64,000 nucleotides of DNA from Verrucomicrobiota bacterium (GCA_030625775.1 DAOUQC010000005.1:47834-111833), one strand, 5' to 3'. Shown: positions 8,770 to 18,355, counted from the first letter of the stretch. Notes: generated from the letters alone by a model not told the origin. Numbers and translations are program-made.

Positions 8770-10154
8770 TGCGTTTTATCCTCCTGTTTTTTATTCTGAC
8801 ATCTATCGTCCGGGCTGAGTCCGTGACGAGTAAGAGGCTTGCGCCTTTGCCAATTGATCCACTTTGGCAGAGTGATTTATTTCGCAAAACGGTGACAGGC
8901 AGCTTTGGTATCGATTCGCGGATCGAGCCGCGAATTACGGTTGATGAAGAGTTTTATCTTGATGCATCTGCCAAAAAAATGGAGATCAAGGATCGGGATG
9001 GAGCCATCAAGGTTCTCAGGGATTGCTCCTTGTTAGCGGAGAGCCCGATATTGTTATTCTCCCTGGCGACTTTTGAATTTGAAGCAGGGGAGCTGGAACT
9101 GGCTGTTGTTAATCTAAACAAAGCTCTGACAAAATTTCCTAATTTCCGCGATGCTCACCGAAATCTTGCTATCATTCTGGTGCAACAGGAGGAATACAAG
9201 GGGGCTGTCGAACATCTTGTCCGGGCCATTGAGCTGGGTTCGCGTGAGTCGATCTCTATGGGTTTGCTCGGATACTGTCATGCAGTACAGAATCATCATC
9301 AGGCTGCACTTGATGCCTATCGCCTGGCCTCGTTGACTCAGCCTGCTCAACGGCAATGGAAAAAGGGAGAAGCGCACGCGCTGCAAACTTTGTCTCGATC
9401 ACAACAGGCCGTGTCGATTTTCCAGCAACTCATCGATGAAAAACCAGATGAATTGAACCTCTGGTTGGCGCAGGCGGATAACTGGATCGCGCTGAAACGG
9501 CCGATCGACGCGATCGTCAATTTGGAACTCGCTCATCGCGCAAATGAGCTTACCGCCGATGCCATTTTGTCGCTGGGTCATCTCTATCTCCAGAACGGCC
9601 TGCCGGAATTAGCTTTGCAACGTTATCAGCTTGCCATGGCCCAGAATGCCGCACCAGTCAGTCTGAATCGAGCCATCGAAGCCTTGGAGTTGCTGGCAAA
9701 TACTGCTGAGTGGGAAAAAGCGGTGATATTATCCAAGCAGATCAGGGATACGGGCATTTTCCCGGCGAAGACCGGTGAGGAAAAAATTGATAGTAAAGTG
9801 TTCTCGCGTTTTTATCGTATGCAGGCGCTTATTGAACTGGAGGTGGGAAATGCCAAGGAGGGGGAGAGACTCATCGCTGAATGGTTGAGTAAAGAGCCGC
9901 TTGATGGTTTGGCTTTGATTTTGTTGGCACGATTCAAAGAACAGGGGGATGCACGGGAGGAAGCCGAGATGCTATTGGAGAGGGCTGAGCTCCTGCCTGA
10001 ATATGCTGCCGCTGCGCATCGAGCGCATGGTAAACTCCTGGTAAATACCAGAGATTATGATCGTGCACTCAAACACTTAGAACAATCCCAAACGTTGGAG
10101 CCTAGTGCAACACTGGCAGATTATGTGCGAGCGGTGAAAGAGTTGCTTGATTGA
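8766..10154 (+). CDS. TPR protein, last gene of TonB2-type operon
   Basis: This 462-residue periplasmic protein has a signal peptide (MMRFILLFFILTSIVRA). At least eight tetratricopeptide-like helix pairs follow from about residue 70 to the end, with clear repeats such as AHRNLAIILVQQEEYKGA and LGHLYLQNGLPELALQRYQ. A TPR protein annotated as a putative TonB-system component occupies the same place in Vibrio TonB2 clusters, so it probably scaffolds the complex. The ATG at 8766 overlapping the tonB stop (ATGA) is preferred to the one at 8745, because only then does the signal peptide begin at the N-terminus. It converges on gdhA with only 4 bases between the stops. Confidence 0.85.
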   Translation: MMRFILLFFILTSIVRAESVTSKRLAPLPIDPLWQSDLFRKTVTGSFGIDSRIEPRITVDEEFYLDASAKKMEIKDRDGAIKVLRDCSLLAESPILLFSLATFEFEAGELELAVVNLNKALTKFPNFRDAHRNLAIILVQQEEYKGAVEHLVRAIELGSRESISMGLLGYCHAVQNHHQAALDAYRLASLTQPAQRQWKKGEAHALQTLSRSQQAVSIFQQLIDEKPDELNLWLAQADNWIALKRPIDAIVNLELAHRANELTADAILSLGHLYLQNGLPELALQRYQLAMAQNAAPVSLNRAIEALELLANTAEWEKAVILSKQIRDTGIFPAKTGEEKIDSKVFSRFYRMQALIELEVGNAKEGERLIAEWLSKEPLDGLALILLARFKEQGDAREEAEMLLERAELLPEYAAAAHRAHGKLLVNTRDYDRALKHLEQSQTLEPSATLADYVRAVKELLD

Positions 10155-10158
10155 AATA

Positions 10159-11472
10159 TCAGACCACCCCATCGAAGAAATAATCCTTGGTTCCCTGGGC
10201 GGTGAGCGCTTCGCCAATTCGCTTCAGCGCCAGCACATAGGCTGCGGTTCGCATGTCGATGTCGTGGGCGAGGGAGATGTCGTAAACATTGTGGAATTCC
10301 GTGCGCATTTTCACTAGCAATCGCTTATTAACTTCCTCTTCCGTCCAGTAGAATCCCGCCCGATTCTGAACCCACTCAAAATAACTGACAGTGACCCCGC
10401 CAGCATTGGCTAGGATGTCGGGAATGATGTAGACATCGTTTTTTGTGAGAATCGGTGAAGCGCCAGTCGTGACCGGACCATTGGCAACTTCGACGAGGGT
10501 ATGGGCTTTGATCTTGTCTGCGTTATCCTCGGTGATGACATTTTCGAGCGCGGCTGGAATCAAAATATCGACTTCGAGTTCCAGCAGTTCTTCATTGGTT
10601 ATCGTATCGGCTTCAATCAGTTTGCATAGCTTGTTTTGGCAGTAAACAGCCTGCAGTCGCCGGGTGTCATTTTTTGCCTGGATGAGACTGGGAATGTGGA
10701 AGCCTTCTTTACGATAGATACCGCCGCGCGAATCGCTGACTGCTACGATTTGGTATCCATCAGCATGGAGTAATTGGGCGACGGCCTGTCCGGCATTACC
10801 AAATCCCTGGACTGCGACCGTGGTTCTTTTTGGATCCCATCCACGATGCAGTTCGTGTTCTTTGATGCAGAAATAGGCGCCTCGACCAGTGGCTTCATTG
10901 CGACCGAGACTGCCGCCGAGAGGAATGGGTTTGCCGGTGATGACAGCAGGTGTGTGGCGACGGGTAAATTTGCAATATTCGTCCATCATCCAGCCCATGA
11001 TCATCGGGTTGGTGTAGACATCTGGGGCCGGGACATCCAGGTCGGGGCCTATGAAATCTGCGATGCGGTGAATGAAGCGACGAGACAAACGTTCGAGCTC
11101 AAGCTTGGACAGTTCTTTGGGATCAACTTCGATTCCGCCTTTAGCTCCTCCGAACGGCAGGTCCATCACTGCGCATTTGCAGGTCATCCAGAAGGCGAGT
11201 GCTTTCACTTCGTTCATATCGACCTTGGGGTGAAAACGGAGCCCGCCTTTTCCCGGTCCGCGGGTATCGTCATGTCGGACCCGGTAGCCTCTGAAGACAC
11301 GGATTTCGCCAGAATCCATTCGCACCGGGATGGAGACTTCGATGGATGTGCGCGGATGCCGTAGACGCTCAAGAGCTTCAGGATGGATTTCGGCATAGGC
11401 AAAAGCTTCATCGAGGTTTTTCAGGGCATCCTCAAAGAGGTTGGTCGGGGCAGCGGATGAAGGGGTAGGCAT
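10159..11472 (-). CDS. gdhA: glutamate dehydrogenase (Glu/Leu/Phe/Val family)
   Basis: The 437-residue enzyme interconverts glutamate with 2-oxoglutarate and ammonia in the cytoplasm. The dimerisation/catalytic domain (about 1-200) contains GPGKGGLRFHP, the substrate-binding Lys99 region (WMTCKCA) and the catalytic Lys111 in PFGGAKGGI. The Rossmann domain carries VAVQGFGNAGQAVAQ at about 217-231. Length and motifs match the hexameric class I enzymes. Cofactor specificity (NAD or NADP) cannot be read with confidence. It stands alone; its leader at 11473-11569 shows no recognised riboswitch. Confidence 0.93.
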   Translation of the reverse strand: MPTPSSAAPTNLFEDALKNLDEAFAYAEIHPEALERLRHPRTSIEVSIPVRMDSGEIRVFRGYRVRHDDTRGPGKGGLRFHPKVDMNEVKALAFWMTCKCAVMDLPFGGAKGGIEVDPKELSKLELERLSRRFIHRIADFIGPDLDVPAPDVYTNPMIMGWMMDEYCKFTRRHTPAVITGKPIPLGGSLGRNEATGRGAYFCIKEHELHRGWDPKRTTVAVQGFGNAGQAVAQLLHADGYQIVAVSDSRGGIYRKEGFHIPSLIQAKNDTRRLQAVYCQNKLCKLIEADTITNEELLELEVDILIPAALENVITEDNADKIKAHTLVEVANGPVTTGASPILTKNDVYIIPDILANAGGVTVSYFEWVQNRAGFYWTEEEVNKRLLVKMRTEFHNVYDISLAHDIDMRTAAYVLALKRIGEALTAQGTKDYFFDGVV

Positions 11473-11569
11473 TTTCAGTAAATGTGAAAGGTTTACACTG
11501 GGTTCAAAGAACTATACAAATTGAAACGACAATGGACAAGGGCAACGATGTGTAGATAAACTAAGCCAA

Positions 11570-12163
11570 TTGGAAAAGCGAAGCGATTTGAAAAAACGAC
11601 GGGATTTGTTTCATAAGACGGATCTGGAGCCTTGTCCTTACCTGCCGCTCATTGAGTCCCCGCTGTCGGCGGCGGCCATGCGTGAGGTGAGGGATGACGC
11701 TTACGGTGAGCGCTTTTATGAGCAGGCTTTGAGCTGTGGTCAATCTTTGTGGTTGCAGGGGTTGCCAGCGCAGGCGCTGTTGTTGTTTAATCGGGCTTTA
11801 GGGGCTGATCTGCATGGCAATGAGGACGTCATCAAGCAGTGGCCGCTGCCTTATGCGGCAGTAGCCTGGGTGATGATGCAGCGGACTGATGAGCAGTTTA
11901 TTGGTAATCCGCGTCGCCACTTTCAGCATCTGGCAACGAGGATGGTGGAGCCACGCAAAGCACGGCGGGTGTCCCGGGCCTGGGCTTGCTGGTATTTGGC
12001 TTGCCAGGTATTTCCGGACTATCCAGCCGATGAAAAACAAATTGCCGAGGAGGGGCTTGAGGAGCCGGAGCGAGAGGGCATTGAGGTGATGCTGCAAAGG
12101 GATGGGATTGAGGGGGAAGTGGAGATTTGGCAGAGGGCGTTTCAATTGGTATGGAGTAAGTGA
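11570..12163 (+). CDS. conserved hypothetical protein
   Basis: This protein of up to 197 residues is of unknown function. Visible features are an EPCPYLPLIESPLS segment near residue 20, a helical LWLQGLPAQALLLFNRALGADL segment near 60-80 that resembles a TPR helix pair, and a basic tryptophan-rich stretch, GNPRRHFQHLATRMVEPRKARRVSRAWACW, near 112-141 of which these residues look functional. The start is uncertain: TTG at 11570 gives the longest frame and there is no good Shine-Dalgarno. The stop overlaps the alternative GTG start of the Smr gene, so the two are probably co-transcribed. I recall similar proteins in other Verrucomicrobiota but could not search. Confidence 0.6.
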   Translation: MEKRSDLKKRRDLFHKTDLEPCPYLPLIESPLSAAAMREVRDDAYGERFYEQALSCGQSLWLQGLPAQALLLFNRALGADLHGNEDVIKQWPLPYAAVAWVMMQRTDEQFIGNPRRHFQHLATRMVEPRKARRVSRAWACWYLACQVFPDYPADEKQIAEEGLEEPEREGIEVMLQRDGIEGEVEIWQRAFQLVWSK

Positions 12164-12165
12164 CC

Positions 12166-12474
12166 ATGGACAAGGAAGATGAAAAACCTTTTAAAGTGCC
12201 GATCAGCTCAGAGCTGGATTTGCATTGTTTTCGCCCAAACGAGATAGGCTCTTTGTTGCCCGAGTATTTTCGTGAGTGCCGGATACGCGGTTTTCACGAG
12301 GTGAGGATTATACATGGCAAGGGCAGTGGGGCTTTGCGCGAGGGTGTTCATCGACTTTTAGAAAGGTTGCCGGAAGTGCAGTCATTCAAGTTGGGGGATG
12401 AAAGCAGTGGCAGTTGGGGAGCGACGAGGGTTTGCTTGAAGGCATGGGTAGAAGACGGGCCAATTGAAAATTGA
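12166..12474 (+). CDS. Smr domain protein
   Basis: The product is a stand-alone Smr domain of 102 residues with the two hallmark motifs: LDLHCFRPNE near residue 16 and IIHGKGSGALREGVHRLL near 50-65. Stand-alone Smr domains are nucleases related to the MutS2 C-terminal domain and, in some bacteria, act on DNA junctions or on mRNA in collided ribosomes. Which applies here is not known. The ATG at 12166 is chosen; a GTG two codons earlier overlaps the upstream stop and is also possible. It ends 10 bases before the convergent CNNM-type gene. Confidence 0.82.
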   Translation: MDKEDEKPFKVPISSELDLHCFRPNEIGSLLPEYFRECRIRGFHEVRIIHGKGSGALREGVHRLLERLPEVQSFKLGDESSGSWGATRVCLKAWVEDGPIEN

Positions 12475-12484
12475 TTCCGTCTAC

Positions 12485-13588
12485 CTATTCTTCGTCGTGC
12501 CCGGCTACATTTTCCTCGGGCAACAGGCCGAGACCTTTTGCTCGTTCCTGCCATTTTTTACGTGCGAGTGCTTGCAGGTCGGAGGCTTCATCCGTTTCGT
12601 CGACAATCTCGATGCCTAGCAGGGTTTCTATGGCATCTTCGAGGGTGACAAGTCCCAGCAGGCTGCCGTATTCATCGACGACTAGACTGAGGTGCACTTT
12701 TTTTGCCAGCAGGAATTCAAACAGCTTGGGCAACAGGGTCTGGTCGCTAACCGTTATGATGTCTCTTTTTATCGCCTTGAGAAGGGTGTCGTGTTTGTCT
12801 TCGGCGAGGGCGTGCAGGATGTCGTCTTTGAGGACGATGCCGGTGACGTGGTCGCGGTTATCCTGATACACCGGGATGCGGGAGAAGGGGGAGTTTTGCT
12901 GTTTTTTGTAGTATTCTTCAACGGTGGTATTTTCGTTCATCATGAAAACGACGGTGCGAGGAGTCATGATATCTCTGGCCCGCAGGTTTTTCATTTTTAG
13001 TAGATTGGAGATGATTCGGGATTCTCCGGAATTGATTGCCCCGCTCTCTTCGCCGATTTCAGTGTAGGCTGCGAAATCAGAGCGACTCAGTACGCTCTGG
13101 CTTTCGTCACTTTTGAGATGTTGCGTGATCCATTGACTCAGCCAGACCAGAGGGGCCAGGAGGGTCATCAGCAGACTGACCGAACGTATGGTGAAAGGGG
13201 TGAGCTTTTTCCAGTAATTGGCACCAATGGTTTTGGGAATAATTTCCGAGAGGATTAAAATTGCGAGAGTCATGACTGCCGCGATGACGGATTCGTAGCT
13301 GATGTTGAAAAGCCCTAGAGAAATAAAATTACTTCCAAAAAGGTGCCCTGCCTGGGCTCCCACGCCGATGGCGCCGACTGTGTGAGCAATGGTATTCAAG
13401 CTGAGGATTGCAGATAGAGGTCGATCAATTTCCTCTTTCAGGGAGTGTATTTTTTTTCCAAGTTTAGGGTTGGTTTTTTCCAGACTTTTGACATGGGAGG
13501 GAGAGATGCTCAGCAGCACGGCTTCCCAGATGGAGCACAGAAAAGAGAATGTGATCGATAAGAGGAAAAATAGAGTGAGCAAAAGCAT
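12485..13588 (-). CDS. CNNM/CorC-type transporter with CBS pair
   Basis: The 367-residue protein has a DUF21/CNNM membrane domain (about 1-165) with hydrophobic segments at about 1-23, 60-80, 95-115 and 130-150 and the conserved AILILSEIIPKTIGA motif. A CBS pair follows at about 205-330 (RARDIMTPRT, FSRIPVYQ, LVVDEYGSLLGLVTLEDAIE). CNNM-type proteins are linked to divalent cation (Mg2+ or Co2+) efflux; the CBS domains bind adenine nucleotides. The C-terminal transporter-associated CorC/HlyC domain found in longer relatives is missing; only about 35 residues follow the CBS pair. It is divergent from the PQQ-propeller gene with about 85 bases between the starts. Confidence 0.87.
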   Translation of the reverse strand: MLLLTLFFLLSITFSFLCSIWEAVLLSISPSHVKSLEKTNPKLGKKIHSLKEEIDRPLSAILSLNTIAHTVGAIGVGAQAGHLFGSNFISLGLFNISYESVIAAVMTLAILILSEIIPKTIGANYWKKLTPFTIRSVSLLMTLLAPLVWLSQWITQHLKSDESQSVLSRSDFAAYTEIGEESGAINSGESRIISNLLKMKNLRARDIMTPRTVVFMMNENTTVEEYYKKQQNSPFSRIPVYQDNRDHVTGIVLKDDILHALAEDKHDTLLKAIKRDIITVSDQTLLPKLFEFLLAKKVHLSLVVDEYGSLLGLVTLEDAIETLLGIEIVDETDEASDLQALARKKWQERAKGLGLLPEENVAGHDEE

Positions 13589-13674
13589 GGTGTTTATTCT
13601 TCTACGATAAAAGATTGGTAGAATCGAGGCGAAATGGACGTGGAATTTGTGAAAAGATGATCCAGATTGTCAGG

Positions 13675-14880
13675 ATGAAAACTGCTAAGATGATTTTGTT
13701 GGCCGGAGTGTTGGGGGTTTCGGGTGTGAAGGGCGAAAATTGGGCGCAGTGGCGTGGGCCGGATGCAAATGGGATTTCCAAGGAATCCCTGGAGGGAATT
13801 ACTGGTCTGGAAACAGCATGGAAGGCGGAGGTGGGATTGGGTTTTTCTGGTTTTGTGGTAGCGGACGGGCGGGTTTTCACCATCGGGCACAACGGCACGG
13901 ACACCGATACGGTTTGGTGTCTGGATGCTGAAACGGGAAAAGTTGTGTGGAAACATTCCTATCCACAGGCACTGGGGGACAAGTATTTTCCCGGGGGTTC
14001 GACTGGCACGCCGACGGTGGACGGGGATGTGCTTTACTCCCTGGCCCGAGGGGGAGAATTGTTTTGTTTTGAGGCCGCCACTGGCAAAGTGAAGTGGCAA
14101 AAAAAACTCATCGAAGATTTTGGCTATGATATGCCGAGCTGGGGATTCACCGGCTGTCCGAAAGTTCACGGAGCCTTGTTGTTATTGAATGCGGGGGATG
14201 CGGGTCTGGCTTTGCGTAAGGAAGACGGATCCGAGGTGTGGAAATCAAAAAACGGAGAAGCCTCCTACTCTACTCCCTATCTGACCCAGCGTGAGGGAAC
14301 CGAGCTAGCCATTTTTTCCAATAAGCGGGGGTATGTTTGTGTGGAAGCCAGAAATGGGAAGGAGTGGTGGCGGGTGAAATGGCTGACTCGTTATGGAGTG
14401 AATGCGGCGGATCCGATTGTGGAAGGAGAGCAACTGTTCATTTCATCCGGTTACGACAAGGGGGCAAGTTTGTTGAAATGGGAGGGGCAGGGGAAACCGA
14501 AAAGCATATGGAAAAACCGTGAGATGAAAAACCAGATGAACGGCTGTGTTTTGATCGATGGTTTTTTGTATGGAGTGAGCGGCAATGAAGGGCAGGATGG
14601 AACAGGGTTGAAGTGCGTGGCTCTGGACAGCGGTGAGAGCAAGTGGACGGATACGAGCGTCGGGCAGGGAGCGGTGATGGCGACAGCGGGTGGGGCTTTG
14701 CTGGTATTGAGTGAAGGTGGAGAGCTGATGATCGGGCAGGCTTCTGCAAAAGGCTTCAAAGCAACGGTAAAGAAAAAAGTGATGGAGGGGAAATGCTGGA
14801 CCGCACCGGTATTGGCCAATGGAAAGATTTATTGTCGCAATGGCAATGGCCAGGTGGTGTGCGTGAAGGTGGGTTACTGA
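13675..14880 (+). CDS. secreted PQQ-like beta-propeller protein
   Basis: A signal peptide (MKTAKMILLAGVLGVSGVKG) leads into WAQWRGPDANGIS, the typical beginning of verrucomicrobial/planctomycetal PQQ-like propeller proteins. Blades are marked by repeats of the type CLDAETGKVVWKH, CFEAATGKVKWQKK, CVEARNGKEWWRVKW and CVALDSGESKW. The product of about 400 residues is probably periplasmic and could scaffold proteins or oxidise an alcohol, but no quinone-binding residues can be assigned. In-frame ATGs at 13657 and 13675 and a TTG at 13615 all precede the signal; 13675 gives the most compact one. A second protein of this class is encoded at 58627-60009. Confidence 0.8.
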   Translation: MKTAKMILLAGVLGVSGVKGENWAQWRGPDANGISKESLEGITGLETAWKAEVGLGFSGFVVADGRVFTIGHNGTDTDTVWCLDAETGKVVWKHSYPQALGDKYFPGGSTGTPTVDGDVLYSLARGGELFCFEAATGKVKWQKKLIEDFGYDMPSWGFTGCPKVHGALLLLNAGDAGLALRKEDGSEVWKSKNGEASYSTPYLTQREGTELAIFSNKRGYVCVEARNGKEWWRVKWLTRYGVNAADPIVEGEQLFISSGYDKGASLLKWEGQGKPKSIWKNREMKNQMNGCVLIDGFLYGVSGNEGQDGTGLKCVALDSGESKWTDTSVGQGAVMATAGGALLVLSEGGELMIGQASAKGFKATVKKKVMEGKCWTAPVLANGKIYCRNGNGQVVCVKVGY

Positions 14881-14909
14881 GGGGTTTCGTGCCCTTAGTG
14901 GCAAAAAGT

Positions 14910-16355
14910 TTATAGAGCTTCTTTGATTGCCCTGGCTTCGGCTTTAGGATCGTATTCGGGGTTGGGGGTGGTGGGGACGGGGGCCTTGATTTGTTTTTGC
15001 CAGCTTTTGAGCACTTGCAAAAGTTCGCTGGTTTTAGCGGGATTGGATTTGGCCAGATTACGGCTTTCGCCAATGTCGTCCTTCAGATTGTAGAGTTCGA
15101 GTCCACCATCCTCGAAGTATTGGTGAAGCTTCCAATTACCTGATCGCACTATGGAACATGGGCGTGAGCGAAACAGGGGGTCACGCTGTTCGAGCTTGGA
15201 ACGAGGGTCGCTGTAGCTTTGCAGGTAGGCGGGGAAATGCCAGAACAGAGGGCGATTGATGAATTGTTCGGGTGTTTGTCCACGCAGCAGGGGGACGAGA
15301 CTGATGCCGTCGAGATTTTGATTCGCGGGTAGTTGGGCTCCGGCGATCTCACAGAGGGTAGGGTAGAGGTCGACTCCGGTGACCGGAATTGAGGACTTGG
15401 AGCCAGGTTTGACGACATCGGGCCATTTGATTGCGAGAGGAACCCGGATGCCGCCTTCGTAATAAGTCCCCTTGTAACCCTTGAGCGGATCCATATCCGT
15501 GGCGGGCCCATACCCCCCGTTGTCGGAGTAAAAAATCACCACGGTATTTTTTTCGATTTCCAGTTCCTTGAGAGTTTGAATCAGTCGGCCGACCCCATCA
15601 TCCAGTGCTTGAATCATGGCGGCCATGATGGCGTGCTGGTGGAGTTTGCCGGGTTCTTTGTTTTGGTATTTTTCAATCAGCTCTTTTTTAGGCTGCAGTG
15701 GGGTATGGACTGCAAAGTGAGTGAGGTACAGCATCCACGGTTGTTGGTGGTTTTTTTTGATAAATTTGACGGCTTCCGCATTGAGGCGATCTGTCAGGTA
15801 TTCATCAGGTGGAGCATTTTCCAGGCCGGGAACATTGCCGTGAGGTGGGTAGTAACCTTTGGGAGGTGATCCTGAATGGGTTCCTGCAATATTGAGATGG
15901 AAGCCATAGGGGACGGGGTCTTTGCTGAGGTGCCACTTGCCGATGGAGGCGGTTTGGTATCCCGCTTTTTGTAGTTGTCGGGCCCAGGTTGAGATATTGG
16001 GGCGCAGGGTATTGACGCCTGGTAGGTGCAATAACTTCCGGTGTTTGGCTTTGCCTCTGGGGCCGGTGCCAACATTGTAGATTTCGTGACGAGGTGAGTA
16101 TTGGCCCGATAGCAAGCAGGCACGGGCGGGGGCGCAGTTGGCAGCCCCTGAATAGGCATCGGTGAAGATCATCCCTTCGCGGGCCAGTTGATCGAGGTGA
16201 GGGGTTTCGTAAAAGTCCGAGCCCATGAAAGAGGTGTCTCGCCAGCCGAGATCATCGGCAAAAATGAACAGGATGTTTGGGGTAGTTGCCGCCTGCGTGA
16301 GCGTGGAGCAAAGGGACAGGAAGAATAGCAGAGTTGTTTGTAGTTTGATGGTCAT
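14910..16355 (-). CDS. sulfatase (formylglycine type)
   Basis: This 481-residue secreted sulfatase has a signal peptide (1-22, ending LTQA). The metal-binding NILFIFADDLGWRD segment starts near residue 27. The active-site motif is CAPARACLLSG, with Cys74 expected to become formylglycine. The second metal site is VVIFYSDNGGYG near 272. It hydrolyses sulfate esters, probably of algal polysaccharide fragments. A second sulfatase gene follows upstream on the same strand, with 68 bases between them, so the pair may be one operon. No formylglycine-generating enzyme is present in the window, so activation must come from elsewhere. Confidence 0.92.
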   Translation of the reverse strand: MTIKLQTTLLFFLSLCSTLTQAATTPNILFIFADDLGWRDTSFMGSDFYETPHLDQLAREGMIFTDAYSGAANCAPARACLLSGQYSPRHEIYNVGTGPRGKAKHRKLLHLPGVNTLRPNISTWARQLQKAGYQTASIGKWHLSKDPVPYGFHLNIAGTHSGSPPKGYYPPHGNVPGLENAPPDEYLTDRLNAEAVKFIKKNHQQPWMLYLTHFAVHTPLQPKKELIEKYQNKEPGKLHQHAIMAAMIQALDDGVGRLIQTLKELEIEKNTVVIFYSDNGGYGPATDMDPLKGYKGTYYEGGIRVPLAIKWPDVVKPGSKSSIPVTGVDLYPTLCEIAGAQLPANQNLDGISLVPLLRGQTPEQFINRPLFWHFPAYLQSYSDPRSKLEQRDPLFRSRPCSIVRSGNWKLHQYFEDGGLELYNLKDDIGESRNLAKSNPAKTSELLQVLKSWQKQIKAPVPTTPNPEYDPKAEARAIKEAL

Positions 16356-16392
16356 GGGGGAGAGGGGTGTTTTGCGGGAGGTCGGAGAGACA

Positions 16393-16413
16393 GGGATTGG
16401 CAGTCCGTGCTAC
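16393..16413. repeat. REP-like palindromic word, copy 1
   Basis: GGGATTGGCAGTCCGTGCTAC lies between the two sulfatase genes and contains an imperfect palindrome around GGATTGGCAGTCC. A related palindrome, GGATTGCCAATCCG, lies between genes at 44921-44934. I recall such words as frequent intergenic elements in this phylum, but two copies in one window are weak support. Confidence 0.35.
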
Positions 16414-16423
16414 ATGGTGAGAT

Positions 16424-18214
16424 TCACAGCCGGGTGATGTAGGCGTAATACGCACCGAGCTCTTTTCCGTTTGCGTCAATGAAAGTGCCGGAAAGTTGGG
16501 TATCGCCGGCTTTGAGGTCGAGTTCAAAAGTGACACCCTGATCTTTCCTGGCATTGTCGATGGTCTTTTTCTTGTGGATTTTTCCGATGCTCAGTGAGGC
16601 GCTTTTTGCATCGAAGCCCTTGCCAGGAGTGGTGCGGTAGGCGGGGACTCCGGGCACGTCGGATCCGGGGGCGACATCGGCAGCTATGGCGAATCCCGAT
16701 TCTTTTGGCCAACGGCGTAGTTCGATTTTATAGTGCCCCGCTTGATCGACTTTGATGTTCCAGAAACCGCTTCGTGCTCCTTTTTGGGAGCGAATGCCTG
16801 AGTGATTCCAGGGGGAATATTCCTGGTGCAAAAACCAGTCGTGAGCGGTGAGCGTGGCGGGGTTTTCCCGGTCGTTGCCGATGACAATTTCCACATCATC
16901 CTTGAAGCTGTCCACCATACTGTTCCACCATTGCTCATAAGCCTGGCGGAATTTTTTCACTTTGTCCGGGCGGGCTGATGCCAGGTTCTCCTTTTGTCCG
17001 GGGTCGGTTTTAATATCGTAGAGTTCCTTACCGTTGATCAGCCGCCAGCGGGATGACATGACGGCAGACTTGCGCCATTTTTCGGGATTGCGGATGCGTT
17101 GGGAATCGGTGACCAGGATTCGGTCGGGCCAGGACGTTTTTTGTTTTTCCAGCAGGGGAACGAGACTACGGCCGTCAAACTGGATGCCTTGTGGTTCTTT
17201 CAAGTTCAACAATTCGATGAAGGTTGGCAGGATGTCGACATGGGCGGTGAGTTGAGTGATGTCATGCCCTCCTTCGATATTGCCGTCAGGCCAGCGAATG
17301 AAAAAGGGCACCCGGTGCCCGCCATCGTACTCCGATCCTTTTTGAGCACGCATGCCGGCATTCCATATTTTTTGTCCACCAGCCGTTCCATTGTCAGTGG
17401 TAAAGATCAGGATGGTATTGTCCGCCAGGGCTTCATCATCGAGGAATTTCAACAGCTTACCCATGTTGTCATCAATGTTGGAGATCATACCGAAAAAATT
17501 GGCGGTTTTGACTCCGAGGTCGGCGTAGGGTTTTGAGAATTGGCTGGGGGAATGGTTGGGTCCATGCGGCGCGTTGGTCGCGATGTAAGTGAAAAAGGGC
17601 TGTTTTTTTCCCTTGCGGGTTTTCATCCACTTCATGGCTTGCTGAAAATACACATCGGTGCAGAAACCGGCAGCGGCTTCGGTTTTACCATTGTGGAAGT
17701 AAGTGCAGTCGAAATAGGCGTTGTCCCAGAAATCGGGAGTTTGCCCGACTCCACCTCCACCATGGCGAAAAACTTCCTGGAAGCCGCGGTCTTCCGGTCG
17801 CGAGGGGTAGTTATCACCAAGATGCCATTTGCCATACATAGCCGTCCGGTATCCGGAATCACTGAAAATCCGGGGCATCAAAACTTCGTTGGAACGAATG
17901 ATCGAACGACCGTTGATGGTGTGCCAGACGCCAGTGCGGTTGGCAAAGTGGCCTGACATCAAAGCCGAGCGAGTGGGGGCGCAGGTGGGGCTGACGTGAT
18001 AATCGGTGAGATGAATGCTTTGTTGGTATAGTCGATCAATGTTGGGAGTAAGCAGGCGGGGGTTGCCATGGCAGGACAGGTCGCCGTAACCTTGATCGTC
18101 GGTGATGACCAGAATCACGTTGGGGCGGGTGTCTTCGCCATGGGCGGAATAAAACAAGGGCGAAAAACAAAACAACAAAGCTGCAAGCTTAAGACTTCGA
18201 ATAATAAATTTCAT
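16424..18214 (-). CDS. sulfatase (arylsulfatase type) with C-terminal extension
   Basis: The 596-residue protein has a signal peptide (about 1-26, SAHG). It carries the metal-binding NVILVITDDQGYGD segment and the formylglycine motif CAPTRSALMSG with Cys78. The second metal-binding strand is TILIFTTDNGTAGG near 265. The sulfatase core ends near residue 440. The remaining 150 residues form an extra beta-rich domain (GHYKIELRRWPKES, FELDLKAGDTQL) that resembles the C-terminal domain in many PVC arylsulfatases and may bind carbohydrate (inference). It is the first gene of a likely two-sulfatase operon with 14910-16355. Confidence 0.92.
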   Translation of the reverse strand: MKFIIRSLKLAALLFCFSPLFYSAHGEDTRPNVILVITDDQGYGDLSCHGNPRLLTPNIDRLYQQSIHLTDYHVSPTCAPTRSALMSGHFANRTGVWHTINGRSIIRSNEVLMPRIFSDSGYRTAMYGKWHLGDNYPSRPEDRGFQEVFRHGGGGVGQTPDFWDNAYFDCTYFHNGKTEAAAGFCTDVYFQQAMKWMKTRKGKKQPFFTYIATNAPHGPNHSPSQFSKPYADLGVKTANFFGMISNIDDNMGKLLKFLDDEALADNTILIFTTDNGTAGGQKIWNAGMRAQKGSEYDGGHRVPFFIRWPDGNIEGGHDITQLTAHVDILPTFIELLNLKEPQGIQFDGRSLVPLLEKQKTSWPDRILVTDSQRIRNPEKWRKSAVMSSRWRLINGKELYDIKTDPGQKENLASARPDKVKKFRQAYEQWWNSMVDSFKDDVEIVIGNDRENPATLTAHDWFLHQEYSPWNHSGIRSQKGARSGFWNIKVDQAGHYKIELRRWPKESGFAIAADVAPGSDVPGVPAYRTTPGKGFDAKSASLSIGKIHKKKTIDNARKDQGVTFELDLKAGDTQLSGTFIDANGKELGAYYAYITRL

Positions 18215-18355
18215 CAGTATGAAGGGATTTAATAGTGTATCAGCTGGAATTAATCAGAAATGCGGCTTTGCCGCAATTAACTTTGACCTACGGAGATACG
18301 CCTCTTGACTTCAACTTTCAAAAAATGCTAATTTAGCAGCCCGAGGAATAAAAAT

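Noticed and set aside
18305..18334. TTGACT followed about 17 bases later by an A+T-rich box, as a promoter for the pseudopilin
   Set aside because: The -10 match is poor (about three of six), and such hits occur by chance in A+T-rich leaders.
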